Source: Cranoglanis bouderius (taxonomy: Eukaryota; Chordata; Actinopteri; Siluriformes; Cranoglanididae). Taken from it: a stretch of 64,000 nucleotides of DNA. Where the stretch lies: assembly GCA_023630585.1 (NCBI GenBank), contig CM042555.1, positions 6,386,001-6,450,000 of the forward strand, given 5' to 3'. Numbering within the stretch: the first letter of the stretch is position 1; every line of letters begins with the position of its first letter. The notes beneath the pieces were generated by a model. That model had not been told where the DNA came from and searched no databases. It saw only the letters and a list, made by a program, of their open reading frames with translations. This document shows, piece by piece, positions 34,130 through 46,076 of the stretch. A program made the translations under genes and the position numbers.

Positions 34130-34705
34130 ATTAAAGAAATAATCTAAGTAAGGAATAAATCATAATGGGGTGTACTGTTATAGGAAAATCGTCAACAATG
34201 TGGTGGTGTGATGCAATTACCACCCAAGTGTTTTTATTCCTGTTATACCACAGCAATCTTCCAACAATAACAATACAACATTTCATTGATTAATAACTGA
34301 CTTTTTAACTGTTTGTAGTTACATTTAATGTTGTGTTTACGCATAAATTTAATGCAGTTTGGCATGATATGGAACAACAAATTCCTACGCTCTTCCCATG
34401 ATGGAAAGCCTAATGACTCATACAACGTGCTGACACTGGAGACTCCTTCCATAGACATTTTTCTTTGTTAAATAAGACATTTTTAAAATCTATTTATTTT
34501 TAGCCCTAGATTATATGGAGCATCCGCTATACACGTCCCTGTGAATGAGCTGTTACTATAGACACAATAACATACAGTATTAGAACGAGCACATTAATAT
34601 AAACATGATTTGAATTATAGCCAGCACTACTGTCAAAGCTACTGCTATAGAAAATGAATCAACACCTTCTAACTGATCAGATTCGAGAATTCAGCAGTGC
34701 TGTGG
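34130..34705 (+). repeat. Hairpin repeat family, copy E (near full length)
   Basis: Modules in order: AAGGAATAAATCATAATGGG, ACTGTTATAGGAAAATCGTC, GTGGTGGTGTGATG, TTTTTATTCCTGTTATACC, CCACAGCAATCTTCC, GGAACAACAAATTCCTA, CTGACACTGGAGACTCCTTC, CTACTGTCAAAGCTACTGC, AATCAACACCTTCTAAC and TCGAGAATTCAGCAGTGCTG. The second arm of the hairpin (the CCAATAACAGCAC module) is deleted here. Confidence 0.75.
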
Positions 34706-34709
34706 TACA

Positions 34710-35940
34710 AGGTTTTTTAACCTTATCTTTATGTACTACACTTGTAGCTCATGTGTGATCTCCATGGACGTGAGTTTTAATGTTTTGCAGTATTATGGGG
34801 GGGAAAATCTGTTTACTCAAAATTGTCTTATAATGGAACGCTAAGGTCAGTTCTGGGGCGTCCAATTAAAACATCTTTATACAACATTTCATGAATTCGT
34901 CGATCAAAGGTGTTTGTAAATGAAGTACTAAAACTATATAATTCATAATTTCAGTGACTTTTTCAGAGGGAAGATTTTAAGGTTCAGTTTTAACCTGGTA
35001 TTGATATCAAACCTTTGGGAAAGTGTGAGTAACTGCAATTACTTTCATGCTGTATTGCTCCAGTTGTTCGAAAATTGGAATAAAAAAACAAAAAACAAAC
35101 AAAAAAAAAGCCTACATAATAACTTTATTAGCAGCTTTGGTGTCTGTCTCAACTCAACTTGAAATTATTTTGGGAAACGTTGATTAGGTTGAAAAACATT
35201 GGTGTGATCTTTTAATATAATGTAACCTAGTATTCATTTACTATCCGTTTACAATAAAGGTGCACTTAAATAAAAGATTGCAGGTTAATATGCTCACAAT
35301 ATTATGAATGTAGTGTTACTGTTGCAATTTTATTTTATTTTTTAACTCTCAGATACAGTATATCAAAAGGTTTTAATGTTAAGCCAGGTTGAGGGGAAAT
35401 TCATCAAATTCCCCACTGTGACCAAAGAAACACTAGTTCTTCTAAATACCAGCTAAAAACCTTGCTCGGTATCTGTCTGGCTGGTTTTTTTTTTTTTTTT
35501 TTTTTAAGCTAATACCATTGCATGACTCATTGAGTAGGTTTTCGAATGATGATCTGCATTTCAGGAGCTTCTGGACAAACCTGTGACAGAAGCTGCTATG
35601 TAATATCGGAAAGCACTGCAAATTCCTGGTATATTCCCCCAAAAATTACTGGAAATCCATGCGAGCCGTGGCCAGCACTTTGGTGGGAATGTGCGTAATA
35701 ACGTTTCCGAGTCGGCCAGACAGTCTGGTGCTGGGAGGAAGCCGCAGAAATGGGAAAGACCCTCAGTGCCTTGAAAGATGCACTCCCACATCCGTATCAG
35801 GGCTCTGAACATTAAACAGCCCTGTGTATAGTAGCTGATGTCGGCTAAGTGAAAGGTCTAATTAGTTGTAGCCCAAAGCCAAGCTCTTTAGCTATGGAGG
35901 CGCCCCATACGTCATTTATCATTGCACTGGCACTGCTCCA
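34710..35940. other. Non-coding with a T-homopolymer
   Basis: A run of more than 20 T lies at about 35485-35506. Otherwise unique-looking AT-rich sequence. Confidence 0.45.
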
Positions 35941-35948
35941 AGAAAACT

Positions 35949-35949
35949 C

Positions 35950-36027
<78 letters not shown>
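35949..36027. repeat. (CA)n microsatellite
   Basis: About 39 CA units, uninterrupted. Confidence 0.97.
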
Positions 36028-36029
<2 letters not shown>

Positions 36030-36706
36030 CATATACAGGCATTCTCTCCTCCTCACTTCAAGGCCCATTACCCAAAAGCCCCAAAGACTGACAGAGTAGG
36101 CAGGGAAAAGAAGGTGAAAGCCCTTTCAAGCTGACAGTAGTTGATGTGCGGTCCCAATGCTTTACACAGTACAGTACACACAGCACTGTGCCCACAGGGC
36201 AGCTAACCAGTCACTTAACGCTGCTTAGACAGGTGCAGTGTGTACAATTGGACTACCTTTTGTAAGTGTACAGAAAAACACTGTGTACTGAACATACGGA
36301 GTGAATAGAACAGAATGACTTTGAACAAGATGAACATTGCCAGTAGGGTTTTCTGTTTTTAGATATCATTGAAGCATGCCTGTGTTATTAAAGCATACCT
36401 GTAAAGCTAAAAGTTTCAGTCCACTACCAAGAACTTCAGTCTTCTTTTAACAACTGGTATATCTCTATCAAACAAAATTGTCTGAATAATACAGCCCCAA
36501 TTCCAAAAAAGTTGGGACGCTGTGTAAAATGTAAATAAAAACAGAATGCAATGATTTGTTATTCACAATAAAACATAGAAAACATATCAAATGTTTAAAA
36601 TGAGTAAATGTACCATTTTAAAGAAAAAAAATAAGGTTGGGAGAGGGCCATGTTTACCACTGTGTGGCACCCCCTATTCTTTTAACAACAGTCCATATAT
36701 ATCTGG

Positions 36707-36899
36707 AAGCGCACATATGAAGGGAAGTTGTAGCTCTGTGGTTAAGACATTGGACTTCTGATCAGAAGGTTGTGAGTTCAAATCCCAGCACTGCAAAGCT
36801 GCCACTGCTGGGGCCTTGAGCAAGACTCCTAAACTGCACAGTTGTATAAAATGAAATAAATGTAAGTTGCTCTGGATAAGTGCGTCTGCCAAATGCTGG
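36707..36899 (+). mobile_element. tRNA-derived SINE inserted in the Tc1 element
   Basis: A-box region TAGCTCTGTGGTTAAGAC and B box GGTTGTGAGTTCAAATCC (36768-36785) are followed by a body with GGCCTTGAGCAAGACTCC and the tail CTCTGGATAAGTGCGTCTGC. CTGG flanks both sides and may be the target duplication. It interrupts the transposase C-terminal codons after SSVP. Confidence 0.8.
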
Positions 36900-37549
36900 G
36901 AACTGAGGAGACTAGTTGCTGGAGTTTTGGGAGAGGAATGTTGTTCCATTCGTGCCTGACACAGGATTCTAGCTGCTCAACAGTCCTGGGTCTTCTTTGT
37001 TGTATTTTTCGTTTCATGATGCGCCAAATGTTTTCAGTTGGTGAAAGGTCTGGACTGCAGGCAGGCCAGTTCAGCCATGCTGTTGTAATAGAAGCAGTAT
37101 GTGGTTTAGCATTGTGTTGCTGAAATATGCAAGGCCTTCCCTGAAAAAGACGTCGTCTTGATCGAAGCATGTGTTGGTCTAAAACTTGTATATACCTTTC
37201 AGCATTGATGGTGCCTTTCCAGATGTGCAAGCTGCCCATTCCATGGGCACTAATGCACCCCCATACCATCAGAGATGCAGGCTTTTGAACTGAGCGCTGA
37301 TAACAAGAGGACGCAGCGTCCATGGTTTCCAAGAAGAATTTCAAATTTTGTTTCGTCTGACCACAGAACAGTTTTCCATTTTGCCTCAGTCCATTTTAAA
37401 TGAGCTTTGGCCAAGAGAAGACAGCAGCGTTTCTGGATCATGTTCACATATGGCTTCTCTATGCATGATAGAGCTTTAACCAGCATGTGTGGATGGCACG
37501 GCGAACTGTGTTCACAGACGCTGAGTTCTGGAGGTGTTTCTGAGCCCAT
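36900..37549 (-). pseudogene. Tc1 transposase, broken
   Basis: DD34E-type transposase, which would cut and paste the element at TA sites. The first segment (frame ending 37250) has KTVLWSDETKFEILLGNHGR, with the first catalytic D. A frameshift follows. The second segment (from 37344) has VWGCISAHGMGSLHIW, FQQHNAKPHTAS and SPTENIWRIMKRKI. The second catalytic residue is H instead of D in the QQxNAKPH motif; the E is present. The N-terminal paired-type DNA-binding domain is gone and the C-terminus is replaced by SINE-derived codons. Catalytically dead. Confidence 0.85.
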
Positions 37550-37734
37550 GCATTACAGAATCATGCCTGCTTTTAATGCTACCTGAGGGCATGAAGATCA
37601 TGGGCATGCAATATTGATTATCCCCCTTGTCCTTTGCACACAGAGATTTCTCCAGATTCTCAGAGTCTTTTGATGATATTATGCACTGTAGATGATGAGA
37701 TATTTAAAAAAAAAAGTTTGCTAGCCAGCTGGCT

Positions 37735-38470
37735 AATCTCAGCTAACCTGGCAGGATATCTGAGAGTACTTCAAGAGATATTTCAAGACATATTCAGAAA
37801 TGTTCATAATCTTCACCTCGAATGCAAGTTAGATGTGTCATGCTAATATCATGCTAATATGAGGTAAACTGACAGGAGTTCTAACAGGATATTTTAAGCC
37901 ATATTCATAAATATTCAGAATCTTTATTGTTAATGCTAATTAGATGGCTAAAATGAGGTAACCTGCCTGGAATTCTAACAGGATTTTTTAAGCCATGTTT
38001 ATAAATGTTCATAATCTTCACTTCTAACGCTAGTTAGATGGCTAATATGAGGTAACCTGATTTCTATCAGGATTTTTAAAATCATAAATCTTCATGATCT
38101 TCACTGCTACAGTAATTCTAGCTCAATGGCTAAGATGAACTAAACTGACAGGATTTCTAGCTGGATTCTTTTTTTTAGCCATATTCATAAATCTTCATAA
38201 TCATCGCTGCTAATTCTAGCTACATGGCTAAGATTAACTAACCTGACAGGATTTCTATCAAGATATTTAAGTCTTACTCATAAATGTTCATAAACTTTAC
38301 CACTAATGCTAGTTAGAAGACTAATATGAGTGTAGCCTGACAAGATTCATAAATTTCCATTAACACTTACAACTAACATCTACCCAATATGAGCTTTTCT
38401 GACAGGAAATATTCATAAACATTCTAAATCGTCATTGCTAACATTAATCAAATGGATAACGTGAAAAGTT
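37735..38470. repeat. Degenerate ~95-bp tandem repeat
   Basis: Each unit holds CTAACCTGACAGGATTTCTA, a CATATTCATAAAT module, TTCATAATCTTCAC, GCTAATGCTAG and ATGGCTAATATGAGG. The CTGACAGG anchor recurs near 37747, 37868, 37961, 38055, 38145, 38241, 38336 and 38399, mostly 90-96 bases apart. The units are strongly diverged and AT-rich, an old satellite-like array. Confidence 0.75.
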
Positions 38471-38474
38471 TAAA

Positions 38475-39995
38475 GACAATCAGATGTTAGTTAATAATAA
38501 CAATAACAATGTTATTAATGTAATTAATAATTAGCACTAACTGAAGGAACGGTTGTATTACTTTTGGTAAATGGATCCCAGAAGTCCTGACACTATCTGA
38601 GTTTTCTAAAATAAGAAATGTTAGTACAGATATTTTGTAAATGTAAACACATAAATACATACATTGCATTAATGAGCTCTGAGTGCAGTCCTTAATCCTG
38701 TCTTGTTGCTCAGAACACAAAGCGTCTTCCTGTCTTTATGTTTATGCTGATGAGCTGCTCCGCTCATTATTTTCATGAAATGTACCATGACTTGTAAGGT
38801 TATTCGGCACATCTGAATGCACTAATTGAATACATGAAAGTAAATGTTTTGAACAACATGGTTGAAGTGTACGCTGCAAGGGCATCACGATGAGCTGCAT
38901 TCTGATGAGGTTTCAGCTCGAGTACCCTCTCCATATTAGGCAGAAGTTTTCAGATTTCAGAAGCAGAATGCTTGAAATGCAAAGTACAAAGATGTTGCTA
39001 TAAATTCACATGACATTAGTTATGTAATATTTATAAAAACTGCAACTACAACTGCAAATAAGCTCTTAGGCCTTTGGCTACTATATATTAGATCTGTTCA
39101 AGTGTATTATCATTTTTAACATTCAGTATTTTCAGGATTTACATTCCCAATGAGCATGTTAGGCCCTGATTAAACACCATTCAGCTCCATATGGGGCTGA
39201 TTACTCTTGATTGATTGAGTGGTGCTGATGGTCCCTGAGCACTCTTAGCAGCAGTCCTTGCAGGCCAGCAGGACAGTGGACATTCTCTCTTCCTCTTGGA
39301 TAGGCAGGTATTAAGAGACACCGGCAGTCATGTTGAGGTGATACAGTCAAATTAAAGCCTGCATTCTCTTTCTCTTCATGTCAGGGCTAATATCAGAAGG
39401 GCACTTCTCTCTTTTCCCATTCACTTCCTGACTCACCAGCTCCACTCTTGATACAGCAATTTAGGTGACTCGGAGGAAGGGTGGCGGTGTGAGTGAGCTG
39501 TTAGGAGTGATTGACAGCTGCTTGAAAGCTGTGTCTGTGCCTGGTTGCTCACTCCTGCATTCAGGGTGCTTGTGGTTATTGCAGGAGACAGGAGTGATTT
39601 AATAACGCTGCTGTAAGAAATACACTCTGTCGATCAGCCGGCAGAGCTAAATTACATTCCAGTTTAATGGCGGCCCAAGCTTACGTCAGCTGCCATATTC
39701 ATATTCTGGGTCATGTCTGGTCATGCTACGATTCCATATGATTTCGAAAGGGCAAGCAGTGTTTGTTTTTTTTTTCTTTTCTTTTCTTCTGAGTGTACAT
39801 AAATGGATGGTGTTACATTAAAGGTGCCATCAGTTCTTTGTAAGATTTTGTTTGTTTGTTTTTTTTATGGGTTTTTTTTTTTTGTTTGTTTTTTTTTTTT
39901 TTTTGAAAGTAGGCAATAAGAGGTTGAGGCCAGTTCAAAATGCTGTTTGAAGCAAAGCAAATGGTGGATTTTGGCTCGCTACCATGGTTACCTGG
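38475..39995. other. Non-coding; possible conserved block and T-runs
   Basis: 39590-39745 is a GC-richer, repeat-free stretch (with GGCGGCCCAAGCTTACGTCA) that could be a conserved non-coding element. T-rich runs follow at 39765-39790 and 39850-39905. Confidence 0.35.
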
Positions 39996-40000
39996 TGGCA

Positions 40001-40800
40001 CAAGGAAGAAGACGGTAACAATGGACAGAATTGGTGACACTGTACATGTCATTCAAAAGGGTTAGGTTTGTAAGAATAGGATATATTAGTGTTGCCTAGA
40101 AACCTGAGTGAGAGGTAAGAATTCATGGCAAAAATAGTTATCGATTTTAACTTTCTAAAGGGCTTCTAACTAAAACCATTGAACCGTTATGGGTTCCACA
40201 ACAAGGACAAACTGACCCTTATAGTGGGTGTTAGATGCAACCTTTTTTCTAAGACTTCTGCAGTCATTGAGGCTTCTTTGTGTGGTTAAGAATGCTTAGC
40301 TTCCAAAAAATAGTTCTACTTGGAAACCTTCAAGAAAACACTCAGTTGTGCAGTTTCTACATCAGAACCACAAGAAAGAAGACAGAATACATATAGAAAT
40401 GGTGACATTGGGCATATTGTTCAAGAGGTGAGGGAAGCCTCTGGGTTTGTAAAAAAAAAAAAAAAAAGATAAATTTGTTTTACCTAGAAACATGAGTGAG
40501 AGGTAAGAAATCATGGCATAGAGGATTACTTATTTTAGCTTTCTAAAGTGCTCCTGCTTAAAACTTTTTCTGTTCGGAACCAAACTAAAAGACCATTACA
40601 CCAAGAGTGTAGACAACGGCTGCACTTCTTAGTAAATAAGTCAAAGGTTTATTGAGGGTTCTTGGGATAAATAAGAATTCTTAGCTTCCTAAAAAAGTTT
40701 TACTTGGAAACCTTTCTGATTGGAAAGCACTCAGCTGTATGGTTCTACATAGGGGTGCCTACAGAGGGACAACTGAAGACCCATTATCTTCTAAGAGTGT
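40001..40800 (+). repeat. Diverged tandem duplication, ~386-bp unit
   Basis: Unit 1 (about 40001-40370) and unit 2 (about 40371-40800) share CAAG(G/A)AAGAAGAC at 40001 and 40371, CCTAGAAAC(C/A)TGAGTGAGAG at 40095 and 40483, and CTTAGCTTCC near 40294 and 40679. Offsets drift from 370 to 388 because of an A-homopolymer (40449-40467) and small indels. Both units also carry AAGGGTTCT-type fragments. Confidence 0.7.
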
Positions 40801-40804
40801 AACG

Positions 40805-42450
40805 TCTTAGCTAAAACAGTTGTTATTGAATAGACATAATCCAGAATTATTCATCATCTAAACTTATTTAATCTAATCTTATGCCCTGCTTTTTCACAGC
40901 TGGTTTAACTCATGGGAATTTTTATTTGGTGATTAATCGGCTGAAGTACACAGTTTTTTGTTTTCATGGTTGTGAAAAATGTCCTGATTGCACCTTTAAA
41001 ACCTCAAAAACCTCAGCATCCGCTCATGGTGGATCTCTAGTGGAAGTAATTAGTGTGTGGCTCAGTCCAGGTTCTGATCTTATCATAATCCATTTAGCTG
41101 GGCTTTGGCTCCTTCCATTCACTATGCTGATATATCTACTATGGATCCTGCTGTCATCTGCTAATTGTCTTGGAAAGGTTCTGTTATCTCTAAGCACCAC
41201 AATTATAGTACAATCCTCTTCTGTCTCACTCTCTCACACACATGATTTGCACTAGACTAGCAACATAATTTTCCTGTCCTGGGTCAGGGACCATCTTTTA
41301 CTTCCAATTTGAGCAGATCAATATTTCTCCAAGTGGCTTAATCTTATCTTGTTAATGCAATAATGAGGGTAACATGGGTTAAGTTTCTTAGGCGATAAAG
41401 GCCTAATTTGGTGATTATGTGGGAAGGAGGGGGAAGAAGCCAATACTCCACAATTTCACCCAATATCTATTGATCCCCTAGACATCCTTTAAATGGCTGT
41501 GTACTGATGTGTTGGTCAAAGAAGTCTTCAGGAAAGACAGCATGTCTCGCCTCTAAAGCACAGATATTTCTTAAGTGATACACACATGTGCATGTACACT
41601 AAGTAACCACAGGCACGTCGACCACTTTATTACAGTGCTGAATGCTGTGAACTCTTAGTCTTGACTGCCAACTAGTGGTGAAATTTGAAACTGTGGCTCA
41701 AGCACTCCAGAGGAAAATGCAGTTACATAGAAAAGAGCTGTGAAAAGCCACTGATATAACCCCATGAGGAACATCTACTTCCTTCCCATGAAGCAGTTCA
41801 CACCTGACCATGGTCAACCTCTTGGTTGCACTTTTATTGACCCACAACCCACCCACATGCTCACATACACATTCACAGTCCTGGCATATATCCATCCTCC
41901 CAACCATAAAACCCAACTGGTTACTACTCAAGATAAAATTGAAACTGGCATTTGTCGCAATTTCCACTCTCATTTGTCACGGAGCTGCTCGGAGCGTGAA
42001 GACTAATGCGTCCCGAATAATTACTCGTCGAATAGATGACACTATTAATATGGTTCTTTTAGCGTGGAGATTTCTACTTCCATAATTAAATGGTGTGCAA
42101 CATTGAGCACAGACAGCTCGTGACAGCAGCTTGGCAGGACTCGCAATTTTCTTGTTTGTTTGTTTAATGTGTGTGTGAGAGAATGAGAAGAAGAGAGGAA
42201 GAGGTGTTTAGATGAATGAATCACAAAACATGAATTACGCATTCTCGTCATTCACCCCACTTATAGTTGAGTCATGTCTCATTTCTCTGCTGTATCATGC
42301 AGCCATGTCATGAGATGGCGAAGTCAAAATTTCATAATAGTGGAACTCATGTTAGCCTCAGAAGTGTCAAGTAAAGGTTTTACTCTAGGATTAACACTCT
42401 GTTTCAGGGGGGTTGCAAGGAAATAACACCCTCCCCATCCCCGATTAATA
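40805..42450. other. Non-coding; possible conserved block at 41940-42150
   Basis: 41960-42150 is unique-looking, with CGTCCCGAATAATTACTCGT and TAATTA-rich stretches reminiscent of conserved enhancers. This is unproven. The remainder shows nothing recognisable. Confidence 0.35.
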
Positions 42451-42570
42451 TATATTATTACTGTTCTGTATTACTGTTACCAACCACAAAGTTTATTATT
42501 ATCCAATAATAGCATGCCCTGAAGTACTTTATTTCTCTTATACCACAATAATGTTCCAACACTAGCTATT

Positions 42571-42748
42571 TGTTGGGCTACTGATTGGAAGGTTGTGAGT
42601 TCAAACCCCAGCACCACCAAGCCACCACTGTTGGGCCCTTGAGCAAGGCCCTTAACCCTCAACTGCTCAGACGTATAAATGAAATAAAAAATGTACGTCG
42701 CTCTGGATAAGGGCGTCTGCCAAATGCTGTAAATGTAAATGTAAATGT
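42571..42748 (+). mobile_element. tRNA-derived SINE, 5'-truncated
   Basis: B box GGTTGTGAGTTCAAACCCC, then GGGCCCTTGAGCAAGGCCCT, CGCTCTGGATAAGGGCGTCT and an (ATGTAA)n tail. Same family as the SINE at 36707-36899 but without the A-box region. Confidence 0.8.
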
Positions 42749-42873
42749 TATAGTAGTTGTAAACAGTCGTTCCCTCACCAGCCTCTCTCACTGGAAGTTA
42801 GTAATAATAATTTTAAAAAAAACAGCTTGTCATGTTGCTGAGAAACCACAAAGCCATAAGAAGCCCTTGTTAA

Positions 42874-43423
42874 GGAGGCTATCACACTGGAAGTTTAGTC
42901 TGAAACAGAGCAGGGTTTGCATGAGAAATTGGTAACGTGAAAGCTGTCATGCGGACCGGGAAGAGCACCGTGGTACCAAACCTGAGACTACCTGTAGGAG
43001 GTGGTCTGAGTTCGGTCGCACTGGAACTGTGCCACGATTCGCGTTAATGTAAATGCAACTCGTACTCAGGTCCACACTTGTTCAGGAAGTAAAGTAACCT
43101 GCGCATGTGTTATAGCCGATGACGAGATCATTCGTTTCCACAACACATGTACCATGAGTGGCAGGGGAACGTTGTGGGATACAGAAGAGCTCTACTGCTG
43201 TGCATAATATCTGCTGCACATAATAGCACCAAAATAATTTTAAAACTATGGTGAGGCGTGTTATGTTCTCCATGTGCGTTTGTGATGACGTAAGATGAAC
43301 ACAAATGCCCCAGGGTTTGATAGTACCAATTGAGTCTGAAACCAGACCAGCGCTGAGGGGGGCGTCGGGAACAATCGCACTCGGATTTGGACCGCGGCAA
43401 ATGTGCCCAGTGTGAAAACCACC
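42874..43423. mobile_element. Harbinger-like MITE
   Basis: The 550-bp element is bounded by 17-bp terminal inverted repeats: GGAGGCTATCACACTGG at the left and the complement of GGTGGTTTTCACACTGG at the right, 14 of 17 bases matching. TAA flanks both sides (42871-42873 and 43424-43426), a 3-bp target duplication of the TWA type used by PIF/Harbinger transposases. There is no transposase frame. It is relatively CpG-rich against its surroundings. The class call is inference from TIR start and duplication length. Confidence 0.6.
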
Positions 43424-43699
43424 TAAGACTTGTGTCAGAAACCTTAAAGTTACAACTTTAACACTGACTGTTAGAAATGCTGACACTGGAGACTCTTTGC
43501 AAAAAAGGGTTTTTTTTTTTCAAAAAAAAAAAAGGGTCTGCCATGTAAGTCCGTGTTTAAGTTGTTGCTATAGAAACAATAATGTATTAGAACAAGAACA
43601 ATAATATATAAAACATGTGATTTGCCTTGCAGAGCTGCTGTTATACAAAATTAAATGACAGCTTCTGACCAATCTGAATAAACAATTCTATTACATTAA

Positions 43700-45008
43700 G
43701 AATATTATTTAGCCGATCAACCATGGGTGGCAAAGTTGAAAAACTTTCCAAACTCATTCCAGAAAAAGCCTCGGATGTGCCACATAAAGGTTTTGACCTC
43801 AAAGGTACATACAGTAAAGTGCCATCTTTCCCACTGTCCTGCACACCAGCTGTGATCCATGCCAAGTGTGAAGGACAGCACTAATTAGCTGACTATAGGC
43901 AACGAGAACAAACCACACCATCCAAACTCTACCTCCTTACTTCTTCCTTTCAGACTCCCAGTTGCTTATGGTGAACACTTCCAGGTATGATATGTACAAA
44001 TACGGAAGTGCTTCTTCAGCTTTGTGCTGCGAGCAGTAACTCAGCCCTTTGTATCTGATCACTGTACTTAACCTCTCTGAACTGCAGCAATATGCAATCA
44101 CTTGGAAATGCAGTGGCCTGGAAGTGGGTAGTACACTCACGTAACACTACGAAGCTTCTGAACTTTGGATGCTCTCTCTTTGCAGATTAGTCTCAGAGCT
44201 GTGATGCCCGAGGCGCTAAACTTGGACTAGAAACCCTCTGTTGTTGTCTTGTGTGAAGTGGACTTTGTCCTCTCTGCTTCCGCCAAACAAACCCGAATCA
44301 CTGACAGCCACGGGGATTGACAGGGATAACAAGCATGCTGGAAAGCGTGATATTTGGCAATGCTTTGGACAACAGTTCTTTAGACACATCTTAAAGGAAG
44401 AGATTTTTTTTTTCAAGTTATTCTCTATATACCAAATCTGGAGCAAATGGGTAATTACCACGGACAAGCATTTTGACATGAAAAGAAAGTTCCTAATAAC
44501 TGCCCTTAGGCATTTATCATACAGGAAGTGTGCTTTGAGTAAGCAGGTAATCATTAAAGCGGGGCCCTGAGTAGACAAGGAGGCACAGGGGGAGCAAAGA
44601 GAGCCAAAATCGTCTGAAGGTTGGACCCTGACCAGAGGTCCTGACTTGAATTTGAACACCTGAAATTTTGGTTTTCTCCATATATATATATATATATGGT
44701 GCTTTAATTTGTCACATGACATGGCCAAGCAGGTTACATATTGCCATGGTACAGGTAATTTGGTAATGGTGTCACATGTAGCAGAGTGACAGATTAACTG
44801 ACTGAATGGCAGACATGATAAATGGGCTGTCCAATTAGAACACACACTTCATTGATGCACCACAGGAGAAAGAAAAAGTACTGAAAGTGCAAGAAGTGTT
44901 ATACAAGGATACAAGGAGAGGTGTGTGTTCTACATGAAGTGAGAATCATCAGTCACATGTATGGACAAGAGGAAGAGGAGAACTGTGTAATTGTGGATTT
45001 GTTTACGT

Positions 45009-45010
<2 letters not shown>
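43700..45010. other. Non-coding, nothing recognised
   Basis: A short TA run lies at 44680-44697. The 209-residue minus-strand frame at 44216-44845 has no recognisable domain and is not supported as a gene. Confidence 0.45.
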
Positions 45011-45015
<5 letters not shown>

Positions 45016-45082
<67 letters not shown>

Positions 45083-45083
45083 G
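45016..45083. repeat. Compound (TG)n(GA)n microsatellite
   Basis: TG run to 45049, then GA run with one C interruption. Confidence 0.95.
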
Positions 45084-45220
45084 TATGTACACACAGATGT
45101 GGTGTTTTAATGATGTCTGGGACACATGATGGCGTCACTGTGTGGACTCCCAGAGCTAATGGGATCAGCACAGAGCTGCTCTTGAGACTCGGTTTCAGAA
45201 AATGACGCACAGCCCATAGG

Positions 45221-45221
<1 letters not shown>

Positions 45222-45264
<43 letters not shown>

Positions 45265-45374
45265 GGAAGGGAGAATCAATGAGAGAGAATCAATGATTAA
45301 AGAAAGAATCAGTGACTGACAAATTCATGACTTGTAAGGATTTATTAATAAATAAATAAATAAATAAATAAATA
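45222..45374. repeat. (GA)n and (AAAT)n simple repeats
   Basis: GA run at 45222-45259 and an AAAT run at 45346-45374. The latter is immediately before a Tc1 end. Confidence 0.93.
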
Positions 45375-45377
45375 GAC

Positions 45378-46072
45378 ACACTGATCAGCCATAACATTAA
45401 AACCACCTGCCTAATATTGTGTAGGTCCCCCTTGTGCCACCAAAACAGCTCTGACCCATTGAGGCATGGATCCACAAGACCTCTGAAGGTGTGCTGTGGT
45501 ATCTGTCACAGTGTTAGCAGCAGATCCTTTAAATCCTATAAGTTGTGAGGTGGGGCCTCCATGGATCGGACTTGTTTGTCCAGCACATCCCACAGATGCT
45601 CGATCAGATTGAGATCTGGGGAATTTGGAGGCCAAGTCTCCAAATTGAACTCCTTGTCATGTTCCTCAAACTATTCCTGAATGATTTTTGCAGTGTGGCA
45701 GGGCGTATTATCCTGCTGAAAGCTCCATGAAGGGGTGTACTTGGTCTGCAACAATGTTCAGATAGGTGGTACGTGTCAAAGTAACGTCCACATGAACGGG
45801 CCCCGGCCGTCCACATGATGTAAAAGAAAACGTGATTCATCAGAACAGGCCACCTTCTTCCATTGCTCCATGGTCCAGTTCTGATGCTCACGTGCCCATT
45901 GTAGGAGCTTTCGGTGGTGGACAGGGGTCAACATGGGCACTCTGACAGGTCTGTGGCTACACAGCCCCACATGCAGCAAGCTGCAATGCACTGTGTGTTC
46001 TGACACCTTTCTATACAGTAGCCCTGTCGCCGGGTCATCGGTTGTACTTCCTTGGACCACTTTTGGTAGCCA
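45378..46072 (-). mobile_element. Tc1-type transposon relic
   Basis: The terminal sequence CACTGATCAGCCATAACATT is the known end of a widespread fish Tc1 family. Minus-strand fragments read WAREHQNWTMEQWKKVACSD and ESRFLLHHVDGRG, which contain the first catalytic D region. Several segments expected inside the transposase are deleted (the element is about 700 bp against about 1.3 kb usual), and the N-terminus and distal terminal repeat are missing. Confidence 0.8.
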
Positions 46073-46076
46073 CTAA

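Larger units (their letters stand above)
36491..37706 (-). mobile_element. Tc1-type DNA transposon, 5'-truncated and SINE-interrupted
   Basis: The right (3') end on the minus strand is preserved on the plus strand as CAGCCCCAATTCCAAAAAAG, preceded by TA. This is the terminal repeat of a very common fish Tc1 family. The other terminal repeat and the DNA-binding N-terminus of the transposase are missing: similarity stops at an A-run near 37706, where a different tandem repeat begins. A SINE sits at 36707-36899. Confidence 0.85.
42455..43695 (+). repeat. Hairpin repeat family, copy F with two nested insertions
   Basis: Family modules appear in three pieces: 42470-42570 (TTATTATTATCCAATAATAG, TTTCTCTTATACCACAATAA), 42750-42870 (GTAAACAGTCGTTCCCTCAC) and 43427-43695 (AGTTACAACTTTAACACTGA, GCTGACACTGGAGACTC, AGCTGCTGTTATACAAAATT, GCTTCTGACCAATCTGAATA). 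A SINE separates pieces one and two, and a TIR element separates two and three. T and A homopolymers lie at about 43509-43532. Confidence 0.7.

Noticed and set aside
44216..44845. 209-residue minus-strand frame
   Set aside because: Contains a low-complexity piece from a TA run and no family motif. Length alone is not enough.
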